Assembly (NCBI GenBank): GCA_050736615.1
Contig: JBOHWL010000152.1
Coordinates: forward strand, 1-26,433
Origin: JBOHWJ01 sp050736615
Lineage (GTDB): Bacteria > Desulfobacterota > Binatia > Binatales > Binataceae
Direction of reading: 5' to 3'
DNA: 26,433 bases
How positions within the stretch are numbered: the first letter of the stretch is position 1; every line of letters begins with the position of its first letter. This document shows positions 1 to 8,299 of the stretch, one piece after another. The notes beneath the pieces were generated by a model, which did no database searches, was not told where the DNA came from, and saw only the letters and a list, made by a program, of their open reading frames with translations. The position numbers were made by a program, and so were the translations under genes.

Positions 1-1241
1 GCGATTTGAAGCCTTCCAACGTGATGCTGACGGTGGACGGACAGGCCAAGCTCATTGACTTCGGCATCGCGCGCCATTTCCAGCCGTTGAGCAACGCAAC
101 GATGATCGGCACACAAGGCTACGCGCCACCCGAGCAGTACCGGGGCAAGGTCGAAACCCGCTCGGACCTGTACGCGCTCGGCGCCACCATGCATCAAGCG
201 TTATCGGGGCGAGACCCGGCGTTGGAAGCGCCGTTCAGTTTTCCCTCCTTACGAAAGCAATGCCCGGAACTCGACTCGAGACTGGCCGCGTTGGTTGACC
301 AGGCGCTTGCCTACGACGTGGTTAACCGGGTCGCGGACGCGGCTGAATTCAAGCGGCGGTTGCTTGATATAAGGACAGGTCCGCTTAAAGAAATCGCCGC
401 TACTGAGCCGCCGACGGTAAATGAGGGCAGCGTCAAGCCGCAAATGCGCCCTCCGCCGGACGCGCCGGCGCATCCGTCGACGGCGCCCTCCGCAGTTGCA
501 TCCGCTCCGCACGGCGCCGCTGACTCGACTCGCGATTCCCCGCGGAAGCCGGTCCCCTCGCGCCCATCCCCGTCGCGGGCGCAGGTCGCGGCTGGCGCGC
601 CCACCATCCTGAGCTTCAGCAATGAAATCGACTGCCGCGGGTGTGGCCGAAAAGTCCCGGCGGATTCACGTTACTGCTCCTATTGCGCGCTCGATCTTCG
701 CCCGCCCCAGACTCCCGCACAGGCAGCGCTAAATCTCAACCGGGATGCGGAAACGGTGATCCTGACCGGCGGCACCAATCACGTGCCGGAGGACGCGCCC
801 GCTTACGATCCATTCGTATCCAGTCCGGCCCCTTCGCGACGTCCCACGCGGACAAAGCGTCGTCACGTTGGATTTTGGGGGGTGGTGGCGCTTGCCTTGA
901 TTTTTGGAACTGCCTTCGTCGTCACGTGGATGCTCGCGGAAAACTCGGAACCGCGCGTGGGCGGCCGTGACAGCGTCGGCCGTTCCGGTACTTATGACTA
1001 CGGCGGTCCTTCCGGAGCGCCGGCCGCCGCGATGCCGCAGTTGGCCGCGCTGCGCCAAGCGCTCAATCGCAATGGCTATACTGACGTGAGGTTTCAGCTA
1101 CAAGGCGGGACGCTGGTATTGTGGGGCACGGTCCCTACCGAATACGACCGCGCGCACGTGCAAGCGCTGGTTTTTGGCGTGGCTCATATCGCTTCGATCG
1201 ACGACCATATTCAGGTAAAACGGGAATTGACCGCGCCCTGA
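1..1241 (+). CDS. Ser/Thr protein kinase (5'-truncated by window) with zinc ribbon, TM segment and BON domain
   Basis: The gene begins upstream of the window. The first complete codons (from base 3) read DLKPSN, the kinase catalytic loop, so the N-lobe is missing. DFG lies at about 57-65, followed by the activation-segment end GYAPPEQY and the rest of a Hanks-type C-lobe to about base 385. A Pro/Ala-rich linker follows, then a four-cysteine zinc ribbon (two CxxC pairs, 633-686), one hydrophobic membrane segment (about 867-935), and a C-terminal BON-like domain (about 1036-1225) with the pattern LxLWGTVPTEYDRAHVQALV. The predicted topology is a cytoplasmic kinase and zinc ribbon with a BON domain outside the inner membrane, suggesting signalling from the envelope. 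The substrate is unknown. The family call is strong; the BON call rests on pattern and hydrophobic spacing. The next gene starts 49 bases after the stop. Confidence 0.9.
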   Translation, partial: DLKPSNVMLTVDGQAKLIDFGIARHFQPLSNATMIGTQGYAPPEQYRGKVETRSDLYALGATMHQALSGRDPALEAPFSFPSLRKQCPELDSRLAALVDQALAYDVVNRVADAAEFKRRLLDIRTGPLKEIAATEPPTVNEGSVKPQMRPPPDAPAHPSTAPSAVASAPHGAADSTRDSPRKPVPSRPSPSRAQVAAGAPTILSFSNEIDCRGCGRKVPADSRYCSYCALDLRPPQTPAQAALNLNRDAETVILTGGTNHVPEDAPAYDPFVSSPAPSRRPTRTKRRHVGFWGVVALALIFGTAFVVTWMLAENSEPRVGGRDSVGRSGTYDYGGPSGAPAAAMPQLAALRQALNRNGYTDVRFQLQGGTLVLWGTVPTEYDRAHVQALVFGVAHIASIDDHIQVKRELTAP

Positions 1242-1290
1242 TCATAGAAAGCTTTTACGCTCCGCCCGTTCATGTGAAACTTGGTGCGTC

Positions 1291-1959
1291 ATGCTGGTCG
1301 ATCTTCACGTTCACACGCGTCTCTCCTCGGATTCCAATGCCACCGCCGAGCAGTACGTCGAAGCGGCGGCGGCAAACCATGCGCTCGACGCGATTTGTTT
1401 CACCGAACATCGCCTGTATCCAATGGACTCGGAACTGGATCGCACCTATACCGAACTGTCGGAGCGCTATCGAGTGCTTATTTTCAAGGGGATCGAGGCC
1501 GACACCGATTTCGGCCATCTGCTGATTTTCGGCGTGAACCGTGAATTGATGCGGCGGTTTGATCTTGGCGGCCGTATGAATCGCGCCGAGCACATGCTTG
1601 AGGTGGTGCATGGCGAAGGCGGCATCGCGATTCCCTCGCATCCATTTCGCGATTCGGCCTTCGGTCCCCGTCTGGACGATCTGCTGGCTCGGCTAGGGCC
1701 GGCCTTAAGCGCGGTGGAAGCGATCAACGGGCAAAATTCCAATGTTCAGAACGCCGCCGGAATGATCGCGGCGGAAAAGCTCGGCCTTACCGCCGTGGGC
1801 GGCAGCGACGCCCATTTCATCACGCCGCAATGGTTCCTTACCTGCGCGACCGAGTTGGAGCGCACCGTCGAGACGGTCGAACAGTTATGTATCGAATTGC
1901 GTGCCGGACGCGCCCGTCCCTATCGCTTCGAGGCGGCGTCGCGCAGCGCCAAAACGTAG
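1291..1959 (+). CDS. PHP-domain metal-dependent phosphoesterase
   Basis: This 222-residue protein is a stand-alone PHP domain. The full metal-ligand set is visible: HVH at residues 6-8, Asp14, the TEH histidine at 40, Glu69 in GIEAD, His76, His117 in SHPF, and Asp193 and His195 in GSDAH. These ligands normally hold a two- or three-metal centre that hydrolyses phosphoesters. Stand-alone PHP proteins include histidinol phosphatases and nucleotide or oligonucleotide phosphatases, and the substrate cannot be chosen from sequence here. The start is fixed by the motif MLVDLHVHT, which begins the domain, although no strong ribosome binding site precedes it. It lies 49 bases downstream of the kinase gene and could be cotranscribed. 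Its 3' end overlaps the next gene. Confidence 0.88.
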   Translation: MLVDLHVHTRLSSDSNATAEQYVEAAAANHALDAICFTEHRLYPMDSELDRTYTELSERYRVLIFKGIEADTDFGHLLIFGVNRELMRRFDLGGRMNRAEHMLEVVHGEGGIAIPSHPFRDSAFGPRLDDLLARLGPALSAVEAINGQNSNVQNAAGMIAAEKLGLTAVGGSDAHFITPQWFLTCATELERTVETVEQLCIELRAGRARPYRFEAASRSAKT

Positions 1960-2345
1960 CGATATCACACTGGGAGGCCATTTCCGGTTTGCTTTTCGTC
2001 CTGGTGCTCGGCGGATGCGTGCCGCTGGGCACCGTCGGCGGCATCGGCCAGAGTACCGCCACCGGCCTCAGCGCGCAGGTGCCAATCTACGATCCGCCGA
2101 GTCTATCCGGTAAAAATTATATCAAGGTCGCGCAACTGGGTGCGTGGTCGTGCTCGTCGATACCGTTTAGTCCGGCGCCTGGCAAGGAGGACGTAATAAA
2201 CGAGCTCAGGCTGAAAGCCCAATCAATGGGAGCGGACGGACTAACCAACGTCGCGTGCGGCCATCAGAGTCCCAGTGGAATCCGCTGTGCGTCACCGACC
2301 AGTTGCACGGCGACCGCAATCCGGCTGGATCGCGGCACCCCATAG
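1887..2345 (+). CDS. RcsF-like outer-membrane lipoprotein
   Basis: The 152-residue protein has Arg-rich N-terminal residues, a hydrophobic stretch and a lipobox (LGGC, Cys44), so it should be exported and lipidated. After a Gly/Pro-rich linker, the C-terminal domain has exactly four cysteines at 89, 124, 134 and 140. Spacing is 35, 10 and 6. E. coli RcsF has disulfide cysteines at 74, 109, 118 and 124, spacing 35, 9 and 6. The stretch LRLKAQSMGAD also resembles RcsF's helix before the second cysteine. RcsF is the outer-membrane sensor of envelope stress. No RcsB, RcsC, RcsD or IgaA is visible here. The ATG at 1887 is the only reasonable start upstream of the lipobox, giving a 73-base overlap with the PHP gene in another frame. 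An upstream in-frame ATG at 1830 is less likely. Confidence 0.68.
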   Translation: MYRIACRTRPSLSLRGGVAQRQNVAISHWEAISGLLFVLVLGGCVPLGTVGGIGQSTATGLSAQVPIYDPPSLSGKNYIKVAQLGAWSCSSIPFSPAPGKEDVINELRLKAQSMGADGLTNVACGHQSPSGIRCASPTSCTATAIRLDRGTP

Positions 2346-2451
2346 TTTCGAACGCCACCATTGATTTGCTGTTCAGACGGCTTGATCAGGCGCGATAATT
2401 CACCGAAATGCATAGCACGGATTACAACCACTTCAGATCGGGGGTGACGCA

Positions 2452-3303
2452 ATGAAATTCGGTACTTTCATCACCAGCATCCGGCCGGACCGTATCGCTG
2501 AAAACATCCGCCAGGCCGAAAAGCTCGGCTACGAGTCGGCGTGGATCGGTGAGCACCTGATCATGCCGACTAAATTCGAGTCCCGTTATCCGTATTCGGC
2601 TGACGGGCGTTTCCCTTCGGCTGAGAATGCGGCCTTTCATGATCCGATGCTGGCGCTCGCCTACGCGGCCGCCGTTACCGAAAAAATCAAGCTAGCCACC
2701 GGAATTTTCGTCTTGCCGATGCGCAATCCAATCGCCACCGCCAAAGCGGTCGCTTCACTGGATATTCTGAGCAAAGGACGGCTCATTTTCGGGGTCGGCA
2801 TCGGATGGTTCGCCGAGGAATTCGCGGTCTCCGGCGCGTCGTTCAACGACCGCGCGTTGCGCACGCGCGAATACCTCGAGCTGATGACCGAGCTGTTCAC
2901 CAAGGATGATCCGGTCTATCACGGCAAGACCGTCAACATAGCCAGCGTCAGGTTTTATCCAAAACCGCTCCAGCAGCCCCATCCGCCCTACGTCTTCGGC
3001 GGCACCAGCGAGCCTGCGCTCAAGCGCAGCGTTCGCCTTGGCGACGGTTGGTACGGCATCGCCACCAGCCTCGAACAGGCGCGCGACCTGATTACGCGCC
3101 TGCGTGAACATGAACGTACGCAATATCGTTCACGGCCATTGGAAATAACCTTGAGTCTCAGGACGGGGCATTCATTGACTATCGAGGAAGTCGCCCGGCT
3201 TGCGGAAATGGGTGTGGAACGCGCTCTGGTCGGGCTGCCGCGCAAGGCCTTTAATGAGGACGAACTGGCCCAATTCCACGACAATGTGATGTCGCGCGTA
3301 TAG
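2452..3303 (+). CDS. LLM-class F420-dependent oxidoreductase
   Basis: This 283-residue protein is a bacterial-luciferase-like TIM barrel. It starts with MKFGTF, has the early motif ESAWIGEH (residues about 28-35), the central stretch GRLIFGVGIGWFAEEF, and the late stretch PYVFGGTSEPALKRSVRLGDGW in separate parts typical of the family. It resembles the F420-type subfamily represented by Mycobacterium Rv2161c. Such enzymes use F420 or FMN as hydride carrier; the presence of cofG, cofH, cofD and cofE about 13 kb away favours F420. The substrate is unknown. A purine-rich GGGGGTGA lies just before the ATG. The gene stands alone on the plus strand and converges on the DUF1329 gene across a hairpin. 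Confidence 0.85.
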   Translation: MKFGTFITSIRPDRIAENIRQAEKLGYESAWIGEHLIMPTKFESRYPYSADGRFPSAENAAFHDPMLALAYAAAVTEKIKLATGIFVLPMRNPIATAKAVASLDILSKGRLIFGVGIGWFAEEFAVSGASFNDRALRTREYLELMTELFTKDDPVYHGKTVNIASVRFYPKPLQQPHPPYVFGGTSEPALKRSVRLGDGWYGIATSLEQARDLITRLREHERTQYRSRPLEITLSLRTGHSLTIEEVARLAEMGVERALVGLPRKAFNEDELAQFHDNVMSRV

Positions 3304-3316
3304 CCAGCGCAGGCTC

Positions 3317-3349
3317 GCGGCGGCACTCGCATAAAACGAGCGTCGCCGC
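3317..3349. terminator. Hairpin between convergent genes, candidate bidirectional terminator
   Basis: The two arms, 3317-3329 and 3337-3349, form 12 of 13 pairs (one G-U wobble on the plus strand, one A/C mismatch) around a 7-base A-rich loop. It lies in the 82-base gap between the stops of the F420-type oxidoreductase and the DUF1329 gene. There is no clean T-tract on either side, so intrinsic termination would be weak. Confidence 0.45.
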
Positions 3350-3385
3350 TATCGTCCTTATCGGTGGGAAAAAGCCATTGTCGCG

Positions 3386-4699
3386 TTATTTCATGATTTG
3401 CATCAGGCCACCAGGGGTCGAATAACGCGAGACGTTGTTGTACTGGGGAGAATAATGGTCGGCCCACAGGTCCTTGCCATCAAAGGCGGTGAAAACCTGA
3501 CTGGCGTGGGCATTCTGAACGTCCCAGTATTGTTCAATGATGCCGCCGCCGAAATACTGCTTGCCCCATTCCGGATGTTCATGGTCGGTGCGTGGACGCA
3601 ATCCGATATTCACGACCTTCCACAGCTTGTCGTTAGTATCGTAAAGGTCCTCATGTACGTTCGCGTAATAATTCCTGCTCGTGTACATGATGCGCTTGCC
3701 GTAGCAGTAACCCTTCGCCATCGACGGAATGCGCTGTACGTCCGTCACCCAAACCGGGATCACTTCCCACTTGCCCCATGAGGGCTTCGCCCAACCGAGC
3801 GGCATGTCATAGTTTTGTGGAAAGGCGCCGTCGGCGGTCGTGAGGTCAATCAACGCGAGGATATTCTGATTGCGCAGGAACGTGCCGTGGAACATGCCAA
3901 CACCGCCGTTCCATCCGACACGCTGGTCATCGTGCGTCATATCGCTGCCAAACAACGGGGCGCATCGCGCCGAAGCCGACAAGCGCAGCGTACGCCGCAA
4001 CGACGGTACAAATACGTAGTTAGCCTCAAGCTGCAGATTGTTTTGCCAGTAAATAGTCAGGTCGGCGGTATACTTCGATTCCTGCGGCGCTTCGACCATT
4101 AGCCATTCGGTGTACCAGGCGCCGGCAGCCTGCGGATTGGCGTGCGGCACGCCCGGAAACCAGTTGTAGGCGAGCTGGCGATAGACATAATCCACCCGTT
4201 CGCACGACTGATTGCCAAAACGGTCAACCCCGCAAAAGCTCGAGACCACGCCGGAATTGGGCATCCCGACGTAAAGCATTCCGCCCGGCCGATAGGTCAC
4301 GTCCGCGGCGATTTCCGTGCCTTTGTTGGGGCCCGCAGGATTAGGAAAGGGAACGCCCGCCACGTAGTTCTCCAGCTTGTATTCGCCATCGGGTTGCTTG
4401 ACCAGTTTGGTCTGATGGCCATACTTCTCGACGGCCGACTCGAATGGCTTGGGCAATTTGTAAATGACGGTGGGACCGACGTCCATTTCAACGTCCGCCG
4501 GCATTTTCCAATGATGCTGGCCTTCGAACAGCACCTGCATCCCGTCCGGCATGAATTGCTTGTACTTCTGCCAATTCGACATGTTAATCGTGGTGCCCGG
4601 GGGAATTGTATCAGACGTGGCCGCCCGCGCGATTCCCGTCATGGACCAGGCGACGACAACGGCCAGGACACCGCACAGCACATTCCGTATCCGCGACAT
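3386..4699 (-). CDS. Exported DUF1329-family protein
   Basis: The 437-residue product starts MSRIRNVLCGVLAVVVAWS, a signal peptide ending ARA before residue 27, so it is predicted to be periplasmic or envelope associated. The rest, rich in Trp and Tyr with motifs such as GVPFPNP, ADVTYRPGG and DHEHPEWGKQYFGG, matches my recollection of the DUF1329 family (related to the LolA-like lipoprotein-sorting fold). DUF1329 genes often sit with a DUF1302 outer-membrane gene and RND exporters; neither is within this window. The start at 4699 was chosen over an in-frame upstream codon at 4792 because a GGAG sits 6 bases before the ATG and the signal peptide begins there. The molecular function is not established. 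Confidence 0.82.
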   Translation of the reverse strand: MSRIRNVLCGVLAVVVAWSMTGIARAATSDTIPPGTTINMSNWQKYKQFMPDGMQVLFEGQHHWKMPADVEMDVGPTVIYKLPKPFESAVEKYGHQTKLVKQPDGEYKLENYVAGVPFPNPAGPNKGTEIAADVTYRPGGMLYVGMPNSGVVSSFCGVDRFGNQSCERVDYVYRQLAYNWFPGVPHANPQAAGAWYTEWLMVEAPQESKYTADLTIYWQNNLQLEANYVFVPSLRRTLRLSASARCAPLFGSDMTHDDQRVGWNGGVGMFHGTFLRNQNILALIDLTTADGAFPQNYDMPLGWAKPSWGKWEVIPVWVTDVQRIPSMAKGYCYGKRIMYTSRNYYANVHEDLYDTNDKLWKVVNIGLRPRTDHEHPEWGKQYFGGGIIEQYWDVQNAHASQVFTAFDGKDLWADHYSPQYNNVSRYSTPGGLMQIMK

Positions 4700-5259
4700 T
4701 TTGCGCTCCAACCCCCCTCTGTGATGAGAATTTTTTCCTCGAAACCCACGTCGCGCCGGACTTCTCTGGCGGCGCACGGGACCACCTGTCACCGTCAGGC
4801 CTGAGCCCCGGCCGAGCGAGGCTCATTGGTTTCATGCGCTGGCGGATGCGAGCGCTAAGTTTCTTTTGCGCGATTTGGAGTAAGTGAGACGCGTGCATGC
4901 GTTACCCGCCGCCGGGCGTCCGCCGGTTCTTCTGAAAAGATTGTGCCTGCGTCGAGGCCGAAATCAGGCCGGCTGGGATTTGAAGTGGGCGAGCCCAGTT
5001 TGTTCCAATGCAAAAATCGCGCGAGTTGTTCCTGCGATTAGTTATACACGGCGCATCGGCCATCGCCGGCGGTATTCACGAACCGTAAGCAGCCGCTCCG
5101 CGCGCGGGCATTAGTCCGAATCCAATACGAATACTCAGTCGTCGGTTGATTGAGGATCGCGCCTTTAGACAATGATCGAAAGAATCGGCAGAAAGGGCCG
5201 ATGCCGCGCGCGTGACTTGATCCGGAAAAAATGACCAGCCGCGGCCGGACGGAGATACT
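4700..5259. other. 560-base intergenic gap with no convincing gene
   Basis: Between two minus-strand genes. The open frames here are short, lack family motifs and have no good ribosome binding sites. It should hold the promoter of the DUF1329 gene and the 3' end of the ClC transcript. The only clear structure I see is the small hairpin at 5184-5202. Confidence 0.6.
5184..5202 (-). terminator. Small hairpin downstream of the ClC gene
   Basis: ATCGGC and GCCGAT form a perfect 6-bp stem around a 7-base loop, 58 bases after the ClC stop on the minus strand. The following minus-strand bases are moderately T-rich (TCTTTC) but not a classic T-tract. Confidence 0.3.
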
Positions 5260-7278
5260 TCATGAACCGCCCTCAAGGTCACGCATAAAGCGGCGGACAT
5301 CACCCGGGCGTCCGGCGGCGATAATCAGATCGCCCGCCTTAAGCCGCCTGTCGGGTGAGACCGGCGCGAAACCGCTATCCGGATCGGAACCGTTCTGCAC
5401 CGCCAGCACTGTCACTGAAAAGCGGGCGCGCGGATCAAGTTCGCGTAACGTGCGCCCATCGGCGGACTGAGCGATACGAACCCGCGTCACACGATATCCG
5501 GTCGCCCAAAAAATGTTTGGATCGCGCGTTGCCAGGCTGGACAGCGAAACCGTCACACGATTGAAGGCCTGCGCGACGAGATGGCGCGAGACCAGTCCGA
5601 GGAAATGGCGGGCGTGCGGATCGTCCACCACCGGCAACTCCTCGAGCGCTTCGTACTCCATCATTTGCGCCGTCTCGTCCAGATTTGATGCGGGCGTCAC
5701 AATCGGACAGTTCTGCCGTCCGAGGTCATACGCGTTAACCAGTGGACCCAGCTCGGCACCGCCGGCGAGCATGCCGAGTAAGTCGCGCGTCACCACTAAT
5801 CCAACCAGGGCGCCATCGCTATTGATTACCGGGAGAGTCTGCTGCGAGGTATCGCCAGCCGCTCGCAGCACATCGGCGAGCGAGGCGTTGGCGTGCACGA
5901 CATCGACGTTCTTGGTCATCACGGAACTGACCGGAAGTTGTGTCAGCACCAGCCGGTCCTTACCGATTTCGAGGGTCTTGCCTTCGCGCGCCAGCGAGTA
6001 AGTATCGATCGATTCGCTTTCGAGCCAGCGCGCGAACACCAGCGCGGTGATAATCGCGATCATCGCGGGCAACGCGATGGTGTAATTGAGCTGCGTCATC
6101 TCGTAGAGCAAAAAGATCGCGGTCAACGGCGCATGGGTGACACCCGCGAGAAAAGCCCCTAGTCCCACCAACGCATAAGAGCCGCGCGGACCGGTCAGCT
6201 CCGGTGCAATCAGGTGCGAAACCTGCTGAAAGGCTCCTCCGGCCATGGTGCCGATAAAAAATGTCGGACCGAAAATCCCACCAGGCGCGCCACTATCCAG
6301 TGACAGCGCGCTGGCAACGAATTTCGCGCCGGTGAGCGCGGCCAGCAGGAATAATCCGAACTCGCCCGCAAACGCCGCGTTGATTACGGGATAACCGTCG
6401 GAGAGATTTTGAGGCAGCGCAATCGCGATGGCGCCCACCAGCGCAAGGCCAACCAGCAGCCTGGCCTGTTTCCCCATCCGTAACCGGCGTATGTAAGAGC
6501 CGACGCCGTGGAAAAAACGAATGTAGCCGGCTGACAGGAGTCCCAGCAGCACGCCCATGATGCCATAGGTCAGCATCTCCCAATCGCTTTTGATTATGAA
6601 CGGCATCGGATGGAAAACCGATTCGTTGCCCAAAATGGCCCGCGAGGTGAGCACCGCGCTAAAGGTCGAAATCAGCACCAGCACCAGATTGGCCAATTCG
6701 GTCTGACCCAACAGCACGATCTCGAGACCGAACATCAAGCCGCCGATGGGGGCGTTGAAGGTCGTCGCAATGCCGGCGCCGGCTCCCGCCGCCACCAGAA
6801 CTTTGGCGCGATCGGCCGAGAGCCGCTGGGATTGAGCCATCGCCGAACCGATCGCGCCGCCGACTTGCGCGATCGGCCCTTCGCGACCGACCGAGGCGCC
6901 GCATCCAAGCGAAATCGCCGCTCCGATCGCTTTGAGAAAAATCCAACTCCGCTTGATCCGCGCGTTGCCCAGGTTGACCATTTCGAGAAAATTCGGAAAG
7001 CCATAACCAAGCACGTCGGCGGGAAAGAAAAAATCCAGTATCAGCAGCAACACGCCGCCGCTGACCAGGATCACCGGGATAAAAATCGCGCTGAGCGAAT
7101 AAGTGCGGATACCTATCGCATTCCATTCGAGGGTGCGGAAGACCCAGGAAAAAAAAGCGATAAGCTCGCGAAACCCGAGATTACCCAGCGCCGCCAGCAC
7201 ACCGACCGCGACCGCCATCAGAATCAGGCGCAGATACTCGTATTCGTCAGCGCGCATCGCGAGTGACAGCGTGCGCAT
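5260..7278 (-). CDS. ClC-family chloride channel or transporter with CBS pair and TrkA_C domain
   Basis: This 672-residue membrane protein has the ClC signature elements: GYGFP (91-95, equivalent to GSGIP of E. coli ClC), GREGP (131-135, with the gating Glu133), and GGIFGP (333-338). A CBS pair follows at about 450-570 and a TrkA_C-type domain at about 585-672, both soluble and cytoplasmic, probably binding nucleotide or another ligand to control gating. Aligning NAPIGGLMFGLEI with E. coli NAPLAGILFIIEE puts isoleucine 187 where the internal proton glutamate E203 should be. Loss of that residue is seen in ClC channels, so uncoupled chloride flow is possible, but some antiporters also lack it. 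The start could also be the ATG at residue 8. Confidence 0.92.
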   Translation of the reverse strand: MRTLSLAMRADEYEYLRLILMAVAVGVLAALGNLGFRELIAFFSWVFRTLEWNAIGIRTYSLSAIFIPVILVSGGVLLLILDFFFPADVLGYGFPNFLEMVNLGNARIKRSWIFLKAIGAAISLGCGASVGREGPIAQVGGAIGSAMAQSQRLSADRAKVLVAAGAGAGIATTFNAPIGGLMFGLEIVLLGQTELANLVLVLISTFSAVLTSRAILGNESVFHPMPFIIKSDWEMLTYGIMGVLLGLLSAGYIRFFHGVGSYIRRLRMGKQARLLVGLALVGAIAIALPQNLSDGYPVINAAFAGEFGLFLLAALTGAKFVASALSLDSGAPGGIFGPTFFIGTMAGGAFQQVSHLIAPELTGPRGSYALVGLGAFLAGVTHAPLTAIFLLYEMTQLNYTIALPAMIAIITALVFARWLESESIDTYSLAREGKTLEIGKDRLVLTQLPVSSVMTKNVDVVHANASLADVLRAAGDTSQQTLPVINSDGALVGLVVTRDLLGMLAGGAELGPLVNAYDLGRQNCPIVTPASNLDETAQMMEYEALEELPVVDDPHARHFLGLVSRHLVAQAFNRVTVSLSSLATRDPNIFWATGYRVTRVRIAQSADGRTLRELDPRARFSVTVLAVQNGSDPDSGFAPVSPDRRLKAGDLIIAAGRPGDVRRFMRDLEGGS

Positions 7279-7324
7279 CAGGTCTCCGCCGCTGCGCCGG
7301 GGGTGATAGTCGCGGAATTTGCGC

Positions 7325-8197
7325 TCAAAACGCCAGAAACCGATGCACTACCTGGAGGAATTCATCTAGCTGGTCATGATGAACCCAGTGGCCGGCGTTT
7401 TTGATCGTAATCAATTCAGCGGTGCGGAAAGCCTCGAGGCGGCCGTCTCGTTCCCAATCCCCCGCCCATGAGGAATCGCCGCGTACGAGTAGCGTCGGGC
7501 AGCGGATACGATTCCAAATCTCGGTCGCGTCACGCAGGTTAAACATATAAGGCGAAGTTGCCCGCGTGTAATTATCGTATTTCCACGAAAAGGTGCCGTT
7601 TTCATTACGGCGTACACCATAGATAGTGAGATGGCGAGCCTGCTCGGCGCTCAGATGTGGATTCGCCTCGCGCATCCGCGCCATCGCCTGCTCCAGCGCC
7701 TCGTACTCGCGCGGCCTGCGTTGCGCCAGCGCGCGCATATCAACCACCCAGTGCTCCATGCGCTCGTGCGCGGGCGTTTCGTGAATCATCGCGGACGGAG
7801 GTCCGAGACCTTCGATCGCAACCATCGCTTTGACCGCGTCGGGGAACACGCCAGCACGCTGCAGCACCACCGCCGCACCTAAAGAATGACCGACCAGCAC
7901 CACGGGGTGGCGCGGATTGAGCGCGTCGATCAGTTGCCCCAGGTCGAGCACGTGATCGGTTACGGAATAGCTGCCGCCGATCGCCCAATCGGAATCGCCA
8001 TGACCGCGCAGGTCGGGTGCAATTATGTGAAAATGGCGGCGCATATCCAGCGCCACCCAATCCCAGTTGCGGCAATGGTCACGGCCGCCATGGACTAGGA
8101 TCGCGGTCGGTTTTTCGTAATTGCCCCAATCGACGTAATGTAACTTGAGGCGCTGCGAATAGTAGAAATGGGAGGTCGGCCCGATTATATCGGCCAT
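7325..8197 (-). CDS. Alpha/beta hydrolase
   Basis: The 290-residue protein has a complete alpha/beta-hydrolase set: the oxyanion motif LVHGGRD near residue 35, PDLRGHGDSD, the nucleophile elbow GHSLG with Ser105, a likely acid Asp241 in RGDSS, and the catalytic His270 in AGHWVHHD. There is no signal peptide, so it should be cytosolic. The cap region lies between about residues 130 and 220. The family covers esterases, epoxide hydrolases, haloalkane dehalogenases and C-C bond hydrolases; substrate cannot be assigned. A GAGGAG ribosome binding site lies 11 bases before the ATG and directly abuts a dispersed repeat that would form its 5' leader. Confidence 0.88.
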   Translation of the reverse strand: MADIIGPTSHFYYSQRLKLHYVDWGNYEKPTAILVHGGRDHCRNWDWVALDMRRHFHIIAPDLRGHGDSDWAIGGSYSVTDHVLDLGQLIDALNPRHPVVLVGHSLGAAVVLQRAGVFPDAVKAMVAIEGLGPPSAMIHETPAHERMEHWVVDMRALAQRRPREYEALEQAMARMREANPHLSAEQARHLTIYGVRRNENGTFSWKYDNYTRATSPYMFNLRDATEIWNRIRCPTLLVRGDSSWAGDWERDGRLEAFRTAELITIKNAGHWVHHDQLDEFLQVVHRFLAF

Positions 8198-8213
8198 AAT
8201 AGTGCGCTCTCCT

Positions 8214-8299
8214 CAACGCACCTCGCGGACTCGTCCGCTCGTTCCGCACCACTCCACCGGTGTGCTCGCTTCGCCTCCGGCGACTAGCGGCGGAGTCCG
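8214..8299 (-). repeat. Dispersed intergenic repeat, copy A (leader of the alpha/beta hydrolase)
   Basis: Bases 8214-8275 match 25260-25321 at 52 of 62 positions without gaps. Read on the minus strand, the block contains GGCGAAGCGAGCACACC, then GTGGAG, a 9-base variable spacer, ACGAGCGG and CGAGTCCGCGAG. A 5-bp stem GCGGA/TCCGC with CGAG loop lies at 8225-8238. Longer outer arms at 8226-8239 and 8286-8299 pair at 12 of 14 positions. The end nearest the gene touches the Shine-Dalgarno sequence of the hydrolase gene. Confidence 0.8.

Noticed and set aside
6..8. TTG at base 6 as the start of the kinase gene
   Set aside because: It is the leucine of the DLKPSN catalytic loop; the gene clearly extends upstream of the window.
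4142..4804. 220-codon plus-strand frame opposite the DUF1329 gene
   Set aside because: No domain motif or ribosome binding site; the minus-strand gene has a signal peptide and Shine-Dalgarno sequence.
4700..5259. Short plus-strand frames (for example 4884-5114) as genes in the long gap
   Set aside because: No motifs, no ribosome binding site and Arg-rich composition like other shadows.
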